Assembly (NCBI GenBank): GCA_035578175.1
Contig: JAQMRL010000008.1
Span: 62,756,541 to 62,820,540, forward strand
Direction of reading: 5' to 3'
Length of the DNA: 64,000 nucleotides
Origin: Catonia carolina
Taxonomy: Eukaryota > Arthropoda > Insecta > Hemiptera > Achilidae
In this document: positions 10,386-21,801 of the stretch, one piece after another
Layout of the letters: the number at the start of each line of letters is the position of its first letter
Position numbering within the stretch: position 1 is the first letter of the stretch
Notes under the pieces: model-generated
The model's input: the letters and a program-made list of their open reading frames with translations, nothing else
The model's database searches: none
What the model was told of the DNA's origin: nothing
Made by a program: the position numbers and the translations under genes

Positions 10386-12561
10386 CTGTAGTAATAATAA
10401 AAAACCTAGTAAGAATGATATAGTTTTTACAATATTTTTAATCAGTATTTTATTTCTTCAGTAAATCTAAAGATGAATTTTTGTTAGAACTTTATTTTTT
10501 TAAAATTATTCGAACAATATGATAAATCTTAAATTAAATAGCAGTTTAAAATGTTGTACTAATCATTTACTAATTACTGGAATTTTATTAAAGCATATAT
10601 AACTAGATAAAGTAGAAACCAACCGTCTGGAAAAATATTGTTGGAAATATTTTTGGTCCAGAAAAGAAGATTAAGGAGTGAAGTTCTTTTTTTTTGAGTA
10701 GTAGGTGAATGAAAGGTCGGATGAGAGTAAGTAAGTGGATGGGCGGTTGAGTTTAGTTCTTCCTGTACTACCGAATGTAATCGCCGTAAAGACATACCAT
10801 TTTAGAAGAGAAGCTTATAAACGAACGAGCGAACGCGAACGGAAAATAATTGCCGGTAACGGGACGAAGAGTGGAACGAAAAGGGGTAGTAAAGTAAGAG
10901 AGGGGGGTTTAAAAGAGGCAAGGCACAAAGCACCCCCGGTCCTACTTAGCGCAAAGTGGGTTCGAAATTCGAATTAAAAGGAAGAGAAGGGGGTTGCCGA
11001 GGAAGCTTTAAAACCGACCCATAGCTTCGTGCATAATAGATGCCCTGTAAGCATCATCGTGCTACAAACTAGGCCCTCTTTTACCAACACTCACCATCTT
11101 TCTCAGTTTTCTCATACACACATTTACACATTAACATACACACGCACACGTTAGGGATTCTTTCTCTTTTCCTATCCTGAGAGCACCACGACGCCGCGCC
11201 GTACGCCTGCCACCGTTCTTCCTTCATCCTCTGCATCCATTCTAATACGCCGCCACCTTTTACCCTTCAGACTCTCATGGTTGCCTATCTGTCTGTCTGT
11301 CTGCCTATTTGTCTACCCCCTTGATCAGTCTTTCTTTCTCTACATATATTATCTACATGTATACCCTTTTCACTCCTCTACATATTCTTGTAATAGTATT
11401 ACTCAAAATATTTTCTTTTATCATACTACACTTACTTACAACAAAGCACAAAAAAGATTCACTCTTCATTTTTTTCTGAACCTTAATTATTAAGTTTATT
11501 TAACTAAATCAAATTCAAGGAAAACAATCAAACTTTTTATAAATTGAAGTAAAAACTATTTAAATTATTACTAAAGAATAATTGAAACAGTCATTTCAGA
11601 AAGCCCATAAGTCAAAAAACTAACTTTTGGAAAAAACTGGTAATTTACTACTTTTCAATAAAAAATATAATTTGTTCAAAAGGCTATCCACTTCAATACA
11701 AAATGTATTCAGTTTTTGTCTTTTAAAGATAAACTACATGTTAAAAGAAAAGTTGAAAATTTAGACTTAAAGTGTTTCTGAAATAAATTTTGAAATAAAA
11801 TGATAACTTACATTTTTTCTGTAAAATACATTGTTAGACCAGAAGAAAATTTTGTTGTACAATAGTATTCATTTATGTATTTCACTTGTCTACATTAGTG
11901 ACTTGTAATAGCTTTTTGCTGTAATAAAAATTGAAATTTTTAACTTTAAGAAAGAAAAATGTTGGTTTTCAGGACTATTCACATTCTTCGTCGTCGAAAC
12001 AAACAGTAGGTCTAGTAATCCCCTTAAAAAGATTTTTGCTTAGAAACGTTGTTTAGCCTCTTCCACTAGGAAGTAGAGATTAGGCCTCAAAAGGTCATCT
12101 ACTTTCATTTTAATTAGAAGAAAGCACTTAATATCCTTAAGGAAAATACTTTTTTATGTGTTATATACTTAAGGAAAGCTAGACTTATGTGACTTTTTTT
12201 ATAGATGGTGTGTTTACATTCAGTTAGTCCTAAAATGCACTAAAAAAATGTAAAATTTTGACTTATGGACTTTCTGAAATGACTGATTAAATTAATAAAA
12301 TCACTATGAAAATTGACGGGAAAATTATACCACAAATAGACCTATATTTATGGAGTAAATACTTGTCAATTAAATCTCACTGGTATATATTATATCAAAT
12401 TATTTATTTTCTTTTTATAAGTAAAGATAACTACTTTAACACAATGAATAACAAATAAAGAATTCTTTTAAAAGAAGAATGATGGAAAGGTATAGGCCTA
12501 CCAAACGTTTTAACGTAAACGAATAAAAAGTAGTCTTAATATAGTCTGAAAAATTGATATA
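10386..12561. other. AT-rich sequence with a less AT-rich patch at 10730-11290
   Basis: No gene recognised. The patch at 10730-11290 has several short frames (one of 80 codons rich in K, R and E at 10735-10977) without any known domain. Strongly conserved or transcribed sequence could hide here, but nothing in the bases proves it. The rest is homopolymer-rich AT sequence. Confidence 0.4.
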
Positions 12562-12640
12562 CAGTAAAACCCCGCTTATTCGAACCCCACTCAACCGTAA
12601 CCAGGCTTAACAGAAACTGATCCTAAGGTTTTCTTAATTT
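12562..12640 (+). repeat. Pogo/Tigger-like left terminus
   Basis: TA followed by CAGTAAAACCCCGCTTATTC, the style of pogo/Tigger terminal repeats. A matching end in the opposite orientation, GATAAGGGGGTTTTCACTG, finishes at 18568. No transposase remnant was recognised in between, so pairing the two is a guess. Confidence 0.45.
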
Positions 12641-12861
12641 GGTTATTAATGTAATGCGTTTCAATACTGGATATAGGCTAATGCACAGTACTGAATTTAA
12701 TTTAAATAATTAGCGTCGTTAAAGTACAAAATAATGTCCAATGAAATAGGCTAAATTACAAATATACTATAAGGTTTCAATATATTGAATTCGTTAACTT
12801 GCTTACTTCGTGGTCGTGCTTTTCTAATGCGTACGTTGTTTAATAATTAAAAAAATTATTT

Positions 12862-13048
12862 TGCCGTCCGCATTGGCGCAGTTGGTAACGTGCTCACCTC
12901 TCATCATGCGGTCCTGGGTTCGAATCCCACTCAGGCACGGCATATTTTCATACGTTACAAAAAATCATTTCATCCTACATTGCATAAACGTCGTCGCTAA
13001 TGACCATTGCAGTTGATGCAACGTTAAATAAATTTAAAAAAATATTTA
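12862..13048 (+). mobile_element. Family D tRNA-derived SINE
   Basis: The head has an RNA polymerase III A box TGGCGCAGTTGG and B box GGTTCGAATCC spaced as in a tRNA, and the outer ends GCCGTCC and GCACGGC pair at six of seven positions. The anticodon arm does not fold and the sequence runs on into a body (CATATTTTCATACGTTACAA) and a tail GTTGATGCAACGTTAAATAA. It is therefore a SINE, not a tRNA gene. Other pieces lie at 17762, 49886 and 54345. Confidence 0.75.
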
Positions 13049-13960
13049 TATATATATTTTGTTTTTGGTTGCACCTTTTGTTAAACGGTGTGAGGAATCT
13101 TCACCATCAGACGTAGGCCTACTTCTAATAAAACGATGGCGTGATATTGTCGTAAAAAGTTATCAAAAATCTCAAGACGTTTTTAAAAAACATTGTAAAT
13201 ACTGCACTGGAATTAAAATTTCACAATACCTGTTAAAGTAATAAATCAACGATTTTATTGAAATTAGTAATTACAATTTAAATTTTTTAAGGGATTATGT
13301 GGTATGTCAGCAACATCTTCGATGAACTACAAACATCCTAGAATCGATGTCTGAATTCGTCTATTTAATATTTAGATATTATTTGTAGCTACTCACTTTT
13401 TTACAAACATATATTTTCTAAAGCCTAGTAATTTTTATAGAAAAACAATTCATATGCAAAATACTTAAGTCAGTTAACCTTTTAAATAAGTTCCAGGTAA
13501 CCTTTTTGGAAATTAAGGCTTAAAATTGATTTTTAACGTAGGCCTATGTAGGCTATAATAATGTTTTAAAAATAAGGAAAGAACATTGTGATCATATCAG
13601 AAGGAATATATTATGTTTAATCAAATAAAAATACTGTTAAAATTTATAATTATGAAGTGATTAATCCAAATTTTGAATGAAAAAATTGATTAAGATTTTT
13701 ACAAAGAAAGAGTAGATAAGCATATGTGGTCATGCTTAAGCTTCATGCCTAAATAAAATGATTGTTTTGGAGTTCAACATACATTGTATCTGGGGGACCA
13801 AGAGTTGTAAACAATTGACGGATCATCCAGGACACGATTCTGTAACCAAACATAAATTAATAAGTAAATCCTACACTTGTAATTAGTTTGGAGAAGTACA
13901 GAAGTCGGGATTAACAAAAATTAGTTAAGTTGACAAAAAGGATGGAATTATTGAAATTTA
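13049..13960. other. AT-rich sequence with several TAGGC(C)TA words
   Basis: No gene seen. TAGGCCTA at 13114 and 13539 and TAGGCTA at 13549 are candidate micro-insertions (see findings). Confidence 0.5.
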
Positions 13961-15010
13961 TTACTTTCTCTTGCTTATATGAATATATAGGAAGGAAAGT
14001 AGGCTATTGTTTTCATGTCGATTTTTCAAAATCGAGTTGTCACCGGATCTACACGTTTTCAGACTCCCTGAACCCAAAATACATGTTTTTAGCGATTGGT
14101 CTGTGTGTGGGAGTGTGTATGTGTGTGTGTGTGTATGTGGGTGTGCGCGAACCCAAAAAACATATTTTTAGCAATTGCTGTGTGTGTGTGTGTGTGCGTG
14201 TGTGTGCGTGTGTGTAAACAGAATATCTCAAGAACGGAACATCGTACAAACTTGAAACTTAAAACTTAAGTTAGATACCACGGAAGGACCCGACACGAAC
14301 ATTTTCATCAAAATCCCGGAAGTAGTAGTTTATTTGTGTAAGTTTTCACTTTTTTCCGATTTTCTCAGAAACGGCTCCTACAATTTTTTTTAAATCGCCT
14401 CATTTACTACATTTTTTATGCTCTACGATAGGGTAAGCACCACGTTTGCTGAAATTCTTGAGGAGGCTGTGCTCTCGTAGAAGAAAATGTTCGTTTAAGA
14501 TTGCGGCTTTGATATGCATTTTAGCGCAAAAATGTATATAGGCCTAATAAAAGTTAGCCTATGAAGAATTTATAAACCTACAACTTTTATTACAAACATT
14601 TGTTTGTAAAACGCTTAGTTTAGCGGTAGGCTAATTAGCGATTTTCTGTTGTTTTTGTTCACGAAAATTTGTAAAAAATTGATGTTTTAAGATTTCAGCC
14701 TTAGTATGCATTTTACGACAAAAGTGTACATTATAATCAAATTTGGAGGAAATTGAAAGATCTACAATCTTTATTTGAACATATTTCTCTACAGTGCCTA
14801 GTTTAGTGTGAAAGAGTGATTTTTCGTTTTTTAAGCCAAACTGTGGTTGATTTTTATTTTGCATCATTCACTCATGATTAAAAAAAGGTCATGTTTTTTT
14901 GGGGTTAGTTTTTTGTTTATTTCTAATGTTTTATGACTAATATTAAGTTATATTGGTAATTTTTTAACGGCAAGAGAAAGTCGTGTGAGTGTTTCACACC
15001 AGATTTTTTT
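13961..15010 (+). repeat. Family B repeat, near full length
   Basis: Has the 5' end CTCTTGCTTATATGAATATA, a central (GT)n block split into two parts at about 14100-14216, both internal blocks and the 3' hairpin end GTGTGAGTGTTTCACACC. Against the copies at 46416 and 62453 it carries clean extra GGCTA at 14002 and 14629 and GGCCTA at 14541, each directly after a TA. Confidence 0.85.
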
Positions 15011-15423
15011 TTCTTTTATTTTAGCCAATCTAATATGAGTAAATGAAAAGAGTATGACAATAATTTATTAATTTAATTTTTAAATAGTTGTGAAGTCCTA
15101 CTTTGCTCTAAATATTCTGCTGTAGCCTACAACCACATTTCGAATGTTTCCAACCTTCTTTTCTTGCTTTCGTCATGTTCCACTATTCTAAACCATAAAA
15201 TTATAAGTTGCAGTGAATATAACACAGCAGCGTCAAGTTCTCAACTTTGTCAGACGATGAATTGTGAAAAAAACTGTTACTTTAGTGTAGTGATTTTGTA
15301 TTTTAAACGTTATTCCATAGGCTTCTTTAGGTGGAAGTAATTTGAAATTGATATTTATTTTTCGTTGTAGCCTAACGCAAAAACTTGAGATCGAATTATC
15401 TTTACACACGAAACATATACAGA
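15011..15423. other. Spacer, nothing recognised
   Basis: AT-rich; TAGCCTA at 15123 and 15368. The frame on the minus strand at 15233-15430 has no known domain. Confidence 0.45.
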
Positions 15424-16150
15424 CGACCAAACGAAGATTCTATGAGCGATAACGCAATGGCCCTCTTACATCACAAACTTATTGTTGCACAAAGATTTAC
15501 AAATCCCATACGTAAATAACGTTGTGAAACAACTACACATGAAAATAAATAGATTCCAAGCTATCTGTGGAACAATCAACAGGACCTTGAGGAACAAAGC
15601 CAGAAGGGAAACGAAAATGAAATTTTATAAAGTTATGGCTATCCCCACTCTTTTATATGGTTCTGAAACCTGGGTACATAAAAAGAAGGAATGGAGCAGG
15701 TTACAGGCTGCTGAAATGCGATTCCTAAGAGCAGTGAAGGGTTGTACTAGGGAAGACAGAATCCATAATACTGAGATCAGAAAAGAGCTCAACATACCCT
15801 CCATATGGCAGAAAATCGAGGAAACCAAACAAAACTGGAAGGATCATGTGGAGTGCATGGAGGATGGAAGAATTCCCAGGGCAGTCATCTCCTATCAGCC
15901 AGTAGGAAAGAGAAGTGTGGGCAGGCCTCGTGAGAGATGGAATTGATTAATAAAGGAGTTTGCAGTCGGAACAGGCAATGTGCCTAATCCTTGAAGGAAG
16001 ACGACGACGACGAACAACTACACTAAATGATGCACGACAAATTTGAATTACATGGCAATCCTCTCGTACAAACCATGTACACTACGGCGATACCAGGTAC
16101 TCAACACGGACGTTTAAACGCCTCTGGTGAAGGATTTTTTTTGGCCAATT
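15424..16150 (+). pseudogene. Jockey ORF2 C-terminus fossil, split by a second retroelement
   Basis: The left part reads KIL.AIT..PSYITN and then LHKDLQIPYVNNVVKQLH. The right part, after the insertion, reads MMHDKFELHGNPLVQ and then a degraded R.LKR-type end. Both match the last 60-70 residues of the jockey copies at 7384 and 41048 (LHTDLQIPYV...RFH.K...NPLVR). A stop (TAA) follows the resumed frame. The interruption is described at 15539-16012. The 3' untranslated part may continue to the A-run near 16268. Confidence 0.8.
15539..16012 (+). mobile_element. 5'-truncated non-LTR element with (GAC)n tail and perfect 11-bp TSD
   Basis: Flanked by identical direct repeats AACAACTACAC at 15528-15538 and 16013-16023. 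The inserted 474 bp encode the C-terminus of a non-jockey ORF2: INRTLRNKARRETKMKFYKV, PTLLYGSETWVHKKKEWSRL, LQAAEMRFLRAVKGCTR, IRKELNIPS and GKRSVGRPRERWN, then a stop. The 3' end is not poly(A) but a short GAC/ACG repeat, as in retroelements whose 3' ends are microsatellites. The clade (RTE- or I-like) is not certain. The frame is undamaged, but only about 135 codons were copied. Confidence 0.85.
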
Positions 16151-16834
16151 GTAGGAGTGTAGTGATGACTGCAAGCTCCAGCAAGTAATTCAAGTTTTGG
16201 GTTTTTAGCGTCATAATTATAAATTGTTATAATATTGTAATAACAGATAGTAGGTACTAAATTTTCCAAAAAAAAATTGTCAAAAACAGAATTCTTTCGT
16301 TACCATATGAATTTGATTATGAAGTTTTTGAATATATGAAGAAGCTGATTATGAAGTTTTTCACAAAATATCTTATTTAAGTATAATTTGACATCCGCCC
16401 GTCATGGTGAAAAAATAGTTTTGAAAGCTGAAACCCCAGGTTAAGAACAGTCCGGAAAATTTCCTCTACGTATCAAAATCGTAAACAGTTGTCTACATCC
16501 GGTTGTAGTCGCTAAATATTAAATAAATGTGCTGACTGGATTATTCACGGAACCGGAAGTAAATTTTAGAGCGAAAAGTATTAATGACAGGCTAATGTCG
16601 ATCATATTTTTAATAATGTAGGCCTACTTTTAGAAGAAATTATAGCACACATCTATATTAAGTACTTTTAATTTAATAATTTTTTTAAAACTTTAGAATT
16701 TACAATTAGGGCAAAACTTAATTAAATACTATATTATACAGAATCTTAAGGAATTCAATAGAAATTACCTTAATCATGTAAAATCAATGCTAATTAATGT
16801 TGAAAAATATTCAGGTTTACTGCAATCGTAACAA
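16151..16834. other. AT-rich sequence, nothing recognised
   Basis: No gene seen; TAGGCCTA at 16619. Confidence 0.45.
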
Positions 16835-17590
16835 ACGATCCAATCAGGAATTATTAAAAACGTTTAAATCTTCAAAATAATATCAATATTGGTACATTTT
16901 AAGCTGTATTTCAGCTTAAAATACATAAATTTGTAACCTTTTTCTATTTGAATAATGTAAATTTTATGACTACGTCACATTGTAGGCCTATGTTTGGAGT
17001 AATGGTAACGTTAAGGTGTGGAGATGTTGAGATAGGTGGGTCGAATCCATCAGCGGAATTTCTTTTCGAGTTAAAAAATATTGGAAATATTAAAAAATTA
17101 ATTACTCATTTTTTAATTTTGACAATTGTTATTTATATCACCTTAAATTATTGCAACAATCAGCTGTCTCTGAAAATTAAATAGGCTATTACAGAAGAAA
17201 ATAATATTAGGTAGCCTATTTAAAATAATAATGAATTTGCTTACAAAAAAAAGTAAATAATTGTTTTTAAATGATAAAACAAATCGTCAAAATTAAAAAA
17301 TAAATATATTTTTTTAATATATATTCAATATTTTTTTAAAATAAAAAATTTTCCGCAGATGGATTCGACTCACTTATCTCTACAAATCCACGAAACAACA
17401 TTAGCCTACCATTGCTCCAACCATAGGCCTACATACAATGACATAGTCATAAAATTTACAATACTTTAATAGAAAACGGTTACAAATTTATCTCTTTAAA
17501 ATAAATCTTAAAATGTATCAAAATTGATATTTTTTAAAAGATCTAAACATTTTCTAATGATTCCTGATTACAACAAGTCTTTATTTATTT
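16835..17590. repeat. Family F long inverted repeat
   Basis: The left arm (about 16835-17065) and right arm (about 17340-17590) are imperfect inverted copies. Shared landmarks are ATTTTATGACTA, TGTAGGCCTATG, GGAG(T/C)AATGGTA and GAGTCGAATCCATC. The loop is about 270 bases of AT-rich DNA. Part of the right arm recurs alone at 34263-34505, so this is a dispersed family, possibly a fold-back element or two copies in opposite orientation. The motif GGGTCGAATCCATC looks like a decayed polymerase III B box, which leaves a SINE origin possible. Confidence 0.6.
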
Positions 17591-17670
17591 GTGGGAAGAA
17601 AATATTAACAAACTAATGAAAATCAATGCTATTTCACTATGGTTCAAATTCCGTGACACCCGGAAGTTTT
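17453..17670 (+). repeat. Family F segment shared with 34263-34505
   Basis: From AATTTACAATACTTTAATAG to AATGCTATTTCACTATGGTT the sequence matches 34263-34480 with few differences. It extends beyond the inverted-repeat arm. Confidence 0.65.
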
Positions 17671-17761
17671 CTTGTAAGTTGACATTACCCTCGTATATTC
17701 CAGCAATAGGTAATAAGCCTAAGGTTATAACATAAATAACGTTAAAACAAATACCGTTAAA

Positions 17762-17870
17762 ATCATTTCATCCTCATTACACACAGTTACACCCCAACGT
17801 CATCGCTAATGATCTTGTAGTTGATGCGACGTTAAATAAATAAACAAAAAAAAAATAAAAAAAATTAGAA
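17762..17870 (+). mobile_element. Family D SINE, 3' fragment
   Basis: Carries the body and tail only (ATCATTTCATCCTCATTACA ... GATGCGACGTTAAATAAA, then A-rich); the tRNA-like head is missing. Confidence 0.6.
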
Positions 17871-18500
17871 ATTGTAATATTGTTTTTTAAATGTAGGCTA
17901 CTACAATTCAATTCAAACATTATAGGGACTTGTTAACGGGATTTACGGAGCCTACTAATAAGTTTGCGTTGTGATGTTAGGTCTAAAATTTAGTTTGTTA
18001 AGTACAGGGATTGTATGGTCTATATAAGTTGTTTAGTAGGCGTAAGCCTTTTCAATTCACGTGTAAATTATTTCAGTAATAATTAATTTTGCTTACCTGA
18101 AAGTTCAACACAGTTTATAAATTAATGTATGCTAATTGAAGGTCATCAATAGTAAAGAAAATTGCACTTTCATAAATTAGAAAATTTTATTAAAATTAAT
18201 TTATTAGTCTAATATTAAACCTAACTCCAGCCTAATATTATTAATTAAAAGTCTTATTAGAATATAAAATTGTAGCCTACATAAATAATACTATTGGTTT
18301 TAGTTTTTATGTAAAGTAGGCCTACTAGTACTACCATTTATAAGCGACTACTTTGAGTTATGAAACAGTGGAACTTGAAAAATTTCAGATAATTTTTAAA
18401 TTATTTATTTTACCCAGATCCCGAAACGGACCTTAGAGATAAGTGTGACAGTATTTTTCTAACTCCTTCAACAATTTGAGCCATGCCATATTAATTTAGG
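17871..18500. other. AT-rich sequence with several TAGGC(C)TA words
   Basis: No gene. TAGGCTA at 17894, TAGCCTA at 18273 and TAGGCCTA at 18317. Confidence 0.45.
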
Positions 18501-18509
18501 TCTTTTTTA

Positions 18510-18568
18510 TTGCGTCCGGATACGGAAGGATACGGATAAAAAGATTCCAGATAAGGGGGTTTTCACTG
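18510..18568 (-). repeat. Pogo/Tigger-like right terminus
   Basis: The reverse complement reads CAGTGAAAACCCCCTTATCT, close to the left end at 12562 (CAGTAAAACCCCGCTTATTC). The flanking dinucleotide is TG rather than TA. Confidence 0.4.
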
Positions 18569-18800
18569 TGTATAGTATATTCGTATAATAATTAGGGAAA
18601 CTAAAAACCACTTGAATATCGACCACGTGGTCTTAAAGAGGTAGAAATAGGGTAAATTTACTAAAGCAACAAATATTAGTCGGTAATTCAATATCTTTAG
18701 AAAGTTGTACACCTAATTCTGAACATAGGCATTCTTCTTCTTCTTCTTCTTCTTTTTATTATTATTATTATAATGATAGGCCTTCTAGGCTAACAATATA

Positions 18801-19193
18801 ATGTTGTTTAGATCATCATCCTAAAGACTGGTTTGAACCTGTAGAGGTTTTACTTAGTAAAACGAAGAGTCGGTGGTTTACAATTTCCTTCCTCACTGAG
18901 TGGAAAAGCACGCTTATCATCATGCCGGCCCCTCTGAAAAGCACATATTTTCCACTCAGAAAATAACATCTTCACTTCATTCACCACAGGGTCTGGCTAC
19001 ATAATGAAATTCATTATTTTCAGAGGAGACAACTCTGATTAGTGTCTTTTACACCTCTACCTCTTCCGTTCTTAAATAATCAGTCATTTAATTGGTTGAC
19101 CATGGGATAAGAAACAGAACCATTAATTTTAGCCCAGCAACGAACAGATTGAGTCTAAATAATTTAACACTCGATCTGTTTGTTATGGGGCAG
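18801..19193 (-). mobile_element. Family A SINE, full length, with 9-bp target duplication
   Basis: Reverse-oriented copy with the tail (GTTGTTTA) at the left. Direct repeats AACAATATA flank it at 18792-18800 and 19194-19202. Same family as 3664-4047. Confidence 0.85.
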
Positions 19194-19319
19194 AACAATA
19201 TACCTAATGTTAACATAAATAAAGAAAATAATTTTGAGTGCTGATAGAAGATGTAAAAAGTTGGGCCCTATCGTATAATTTATCTTATTGTCACCGCCAC
19301 CCCTTCTAATTAATCATTT

Positions 19320-19755
19320 ACTGTGTTGCCGGCTTGATTCATTTCCAATCAAGACACCGAGACCTTCACTTCGATCCAGACTACGACGAGACGTCCACCA
19401 CCGCACATGGCTGCCGGACTCCAGCGAGAACTAATCGACGACCCCGCAAGAGAGAAGATGCTGCTTCTGCTCGCCGACCCGTCGCCGTAAGCCGTCGACC
19501 GGACCGTCATCGCCCGCTGACGCGAGCGATGCCCACAGCGGTCCCTCGACCGAGCCTTACGCCCACCGGACCCGACGAAGCAGCCATCGACGCACTACTG
19601 CGAGGGAAGAAGATGACGTCTCCGCTGGACGACGACACGCCGTGTCGCCCAGCTCCTCGACTGCCACGACGACTAAAACCGACTCCTCTCCAAGACGACC
19701 ACCGCTTAAACGGCCCTTTTCAGGGCCACCAAAACAATAAGGTTGCCACATAACG
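19320..19755 (+). repeat. GC-rich dispersed repeat with an open 139-codon frame
   Basis: This island is strikingly GC-rich for the window. A 139-codon frame (19334-19753) is rich in R, P, D and T, but the other two plus frames are also open over long stretches, so openness alone proves little. I recognise no domain. The last third recurs in decayed form at 28566-28715, so at least that part is a dispersed repeat and not a unique gene. The 3' part holds a perfect histone-type stem-loop (19712-19727). It could be the 3' end of a retroposed transcript or of an unknown element. Confidence 0.5.
19712..19730 (+). promoter_or_regulatory. Histone-mRNA-type 3' stem-loop
   Basis: A six-base stem GGCCCT, loop TTTC, stem AGGGCC, then ACC, preceded by AAAC. 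This fits the metazoan replication-dependent histone 3' end consensus (GG-YYY-T stem, TTTC loop, ACC at the cleavage side). No histone coding sequence precedes it. The decayed copy at 28645-28660 still folds (GGCCTT-TTTT-AGGGCC). Confidence 0.55.
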
Positions 19756-21186
19756 TCGCCATCCGGTGACATTATGTTAATTTAATTTTTCAGATAAATC
19801 TAGGAATGGTTTGAACTTAATTATTTTACAATAAATTATTAGTTTTAAGAAAAGGAAGTGTTGGAAACGATTGAAAGAATCGCTGCATGACGTGGTGAGG
19901 TTATGAGAGACTGTTTTTTTATATTATAAGATTGGGTGCTGGCGTAAAAAAGGAGGGTTTGAATAAGTTGAAAAAGGAAAAACGAAATCAAATATGAGTA
20001 ACTTATGTGTAAAAGAGAAAGATAGATGCAGTTGAGGGGTGAGTGTTTGATAGAGAAGATAGCGGATTCGAGAAGGAAATGAATAAAGCGGTGGCTGAAG
20101 GGTAGCCGTACAGCCAATAATCGTTAACTTGCCACAGATGTGGCGGGTAACCCTCTCCCCGCCCTCCATCCATCGTATCCCCATCTTACAGTTTTACTCC
20201 AATCCCTTCCACTTTCAAATAAACTCTACTACCTACCCCTTTACTCCCTTCATTATACATAACATCCTCTCTTCCTACCATTGCAGAACTCTTATCGGCT
20301 TTACTGATCCTTCACTACCAACTTTATTAATCCTTCTTCTTGGTTGTTACTTATTCTACGGAATCAAAATATTATATTTAATTCTATTAATTAACATAGA
20401 TTTATTTTAAGGAAAACTTACTACTTACTATCTTATTTAATTTTAATAGAAAAGAAAAAAAAGAATTCTTTACAAAATTAAACAAAGTTTTACTAGTTGT
20501 TAATTCTTTTATTAAACACTAGCTAAAGTACCCGTTCTTCGACCGGTTTCCTTGGTGCTGTGGACGGTCGGTTGGGTAACCGAGTTCGATTCTTGTCAGG
20601 TCTGATATTCTTTAACTATTCATTGTTACTTTCCTCTTTTCAGCACTATTATTTATGAAAAAAATACCTAGTTGAACTTAAAATTAAAGTGAGATCTTGG
20701 TGTTTTTAAATTAAGATATCCAGCGCTTTATTATTATCATAATAAATGAAAGATAAATCACAATAGGAACACTACGATGGTGACCACTATTAAGAAGACT
20801 GATTCATTTTTGACAATGTGATCGAGAAAAGGTGTACAGGGTAGCATACTGGTGGAATGGGTTGGTAGGTAGGTAGATAACTGACTGAATGAATGTTGTT
20901 TATTTTGTATGTTAATACTCTTTTAAAAATATTGGTTTACTATTTTATTTTTAAATTTGTAATATCTCCGTTATTTTTCGTTAAAATGAAAAAAACTTTA
21001 CATAATCAAACTTATTCGTCTTTAAACGTTTCGTAATTTCGATTATATAACATTTTTTGATACATTGACTTTTAACGGAGATATTCGTAGTTTTTTGGTT
21101 ACCTCTCACTCCGAACAACTCCATCCCTTTGTGATATCAAAACAATTTATAGCCTATTTTCATTTCGAAGAAGTCCAGAACCTAAT
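19756..21186. other. Sequence without recognised gene
   Basis: Mostly AT-rich. A decayed tRNA-like patch with GAGTTCGATTCTTGTC lies near 20580-20600. A 13-bp inverted pair, AATATCTCCGTTA at 20961 and TAACGGAGATATT at 21073, flanks about 100 bases. No coding frame is convincing. Confidence 0.45.
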
Positions 21187-21801
21187 GTGACCCATTCTAT
21201 AAAAAGATACCTTAGGGTTAAACTGTTGATTTGTCAGGAGAGAAGAAAACATGAAATTTGTTCAAAAATATCGATTTTTACTTATCAGCTGTTTATGCTT
21301 CCTTGATTACTTCTCTGTTTGCTGGACAGAACAGTATTTTGAGTTCTATGGTTTTTATATTAGTATTTCTAGATTTCCAAAGCATTACAACATGTCTGAA
21401 ATGGTACCTTAGGGTTAAATAACTCTTAAGGTACCTTTTAAAAGGGATCTTCTGATTAGGTTTTTGGGAAAAAATGATGTTATGCTATACAATGTAGATG
21501 TGCTACAATATATAGGTCTAGATGTGCTACATACAAATAAATCTTATACTAAACAGATATCTTGCAGTTATTTTATCTTACACCTCATCGTCACAGTGAA
21601 GAAGAACGACAATTTTTAAACCCATTTTCCCGAAAACGCATAATTTACAAACTGTAACTTTAAAAAAATCATAAAAAGGTCTATTTAAGATAAAGAAATA
21701 AAAAATATGAAACTTTTTAGCAGACTGTCCTCTGTTGCATGAAGTAAAAACCCCATTTTTATAATTTTCACCCTAGGGTACCTTTTTATAGAATGGGTCA
21801 C
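21187..21801. mobile_element. 615-bp element with 32-bp terminal inverted repeats
   Basis: The left end 21187-21218 starts GTGACCCATTCTATAAAAAG and continues ATACCTTAGGGT. The right end 21770-21801 is its reverse complement with two mismatches out of 32. The interior is non-coding. Around 21399-21441 it repeats the subterminal word as an inverted pair (GGTACCTTA ... TAAGGTACC). I see no clear target duplication (left flank CTAAT, right flank AAATA) and cannot assign a superfamily. Confidence 0.75.

Noticed and set aside
12866..12942. tRNA gene
   Set aside because: A and B boxes are present, but the anticodon arm does not fold and the sequence continues into a SINE body shared with other loci.
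19334..19753. 139-codon frame as a host gene
   Set aside because: GC-rich sequence keeps all frames open, the residue mix is low complexity, and the 3' third is a dispersed repeat. Kept only as a repeat feature.
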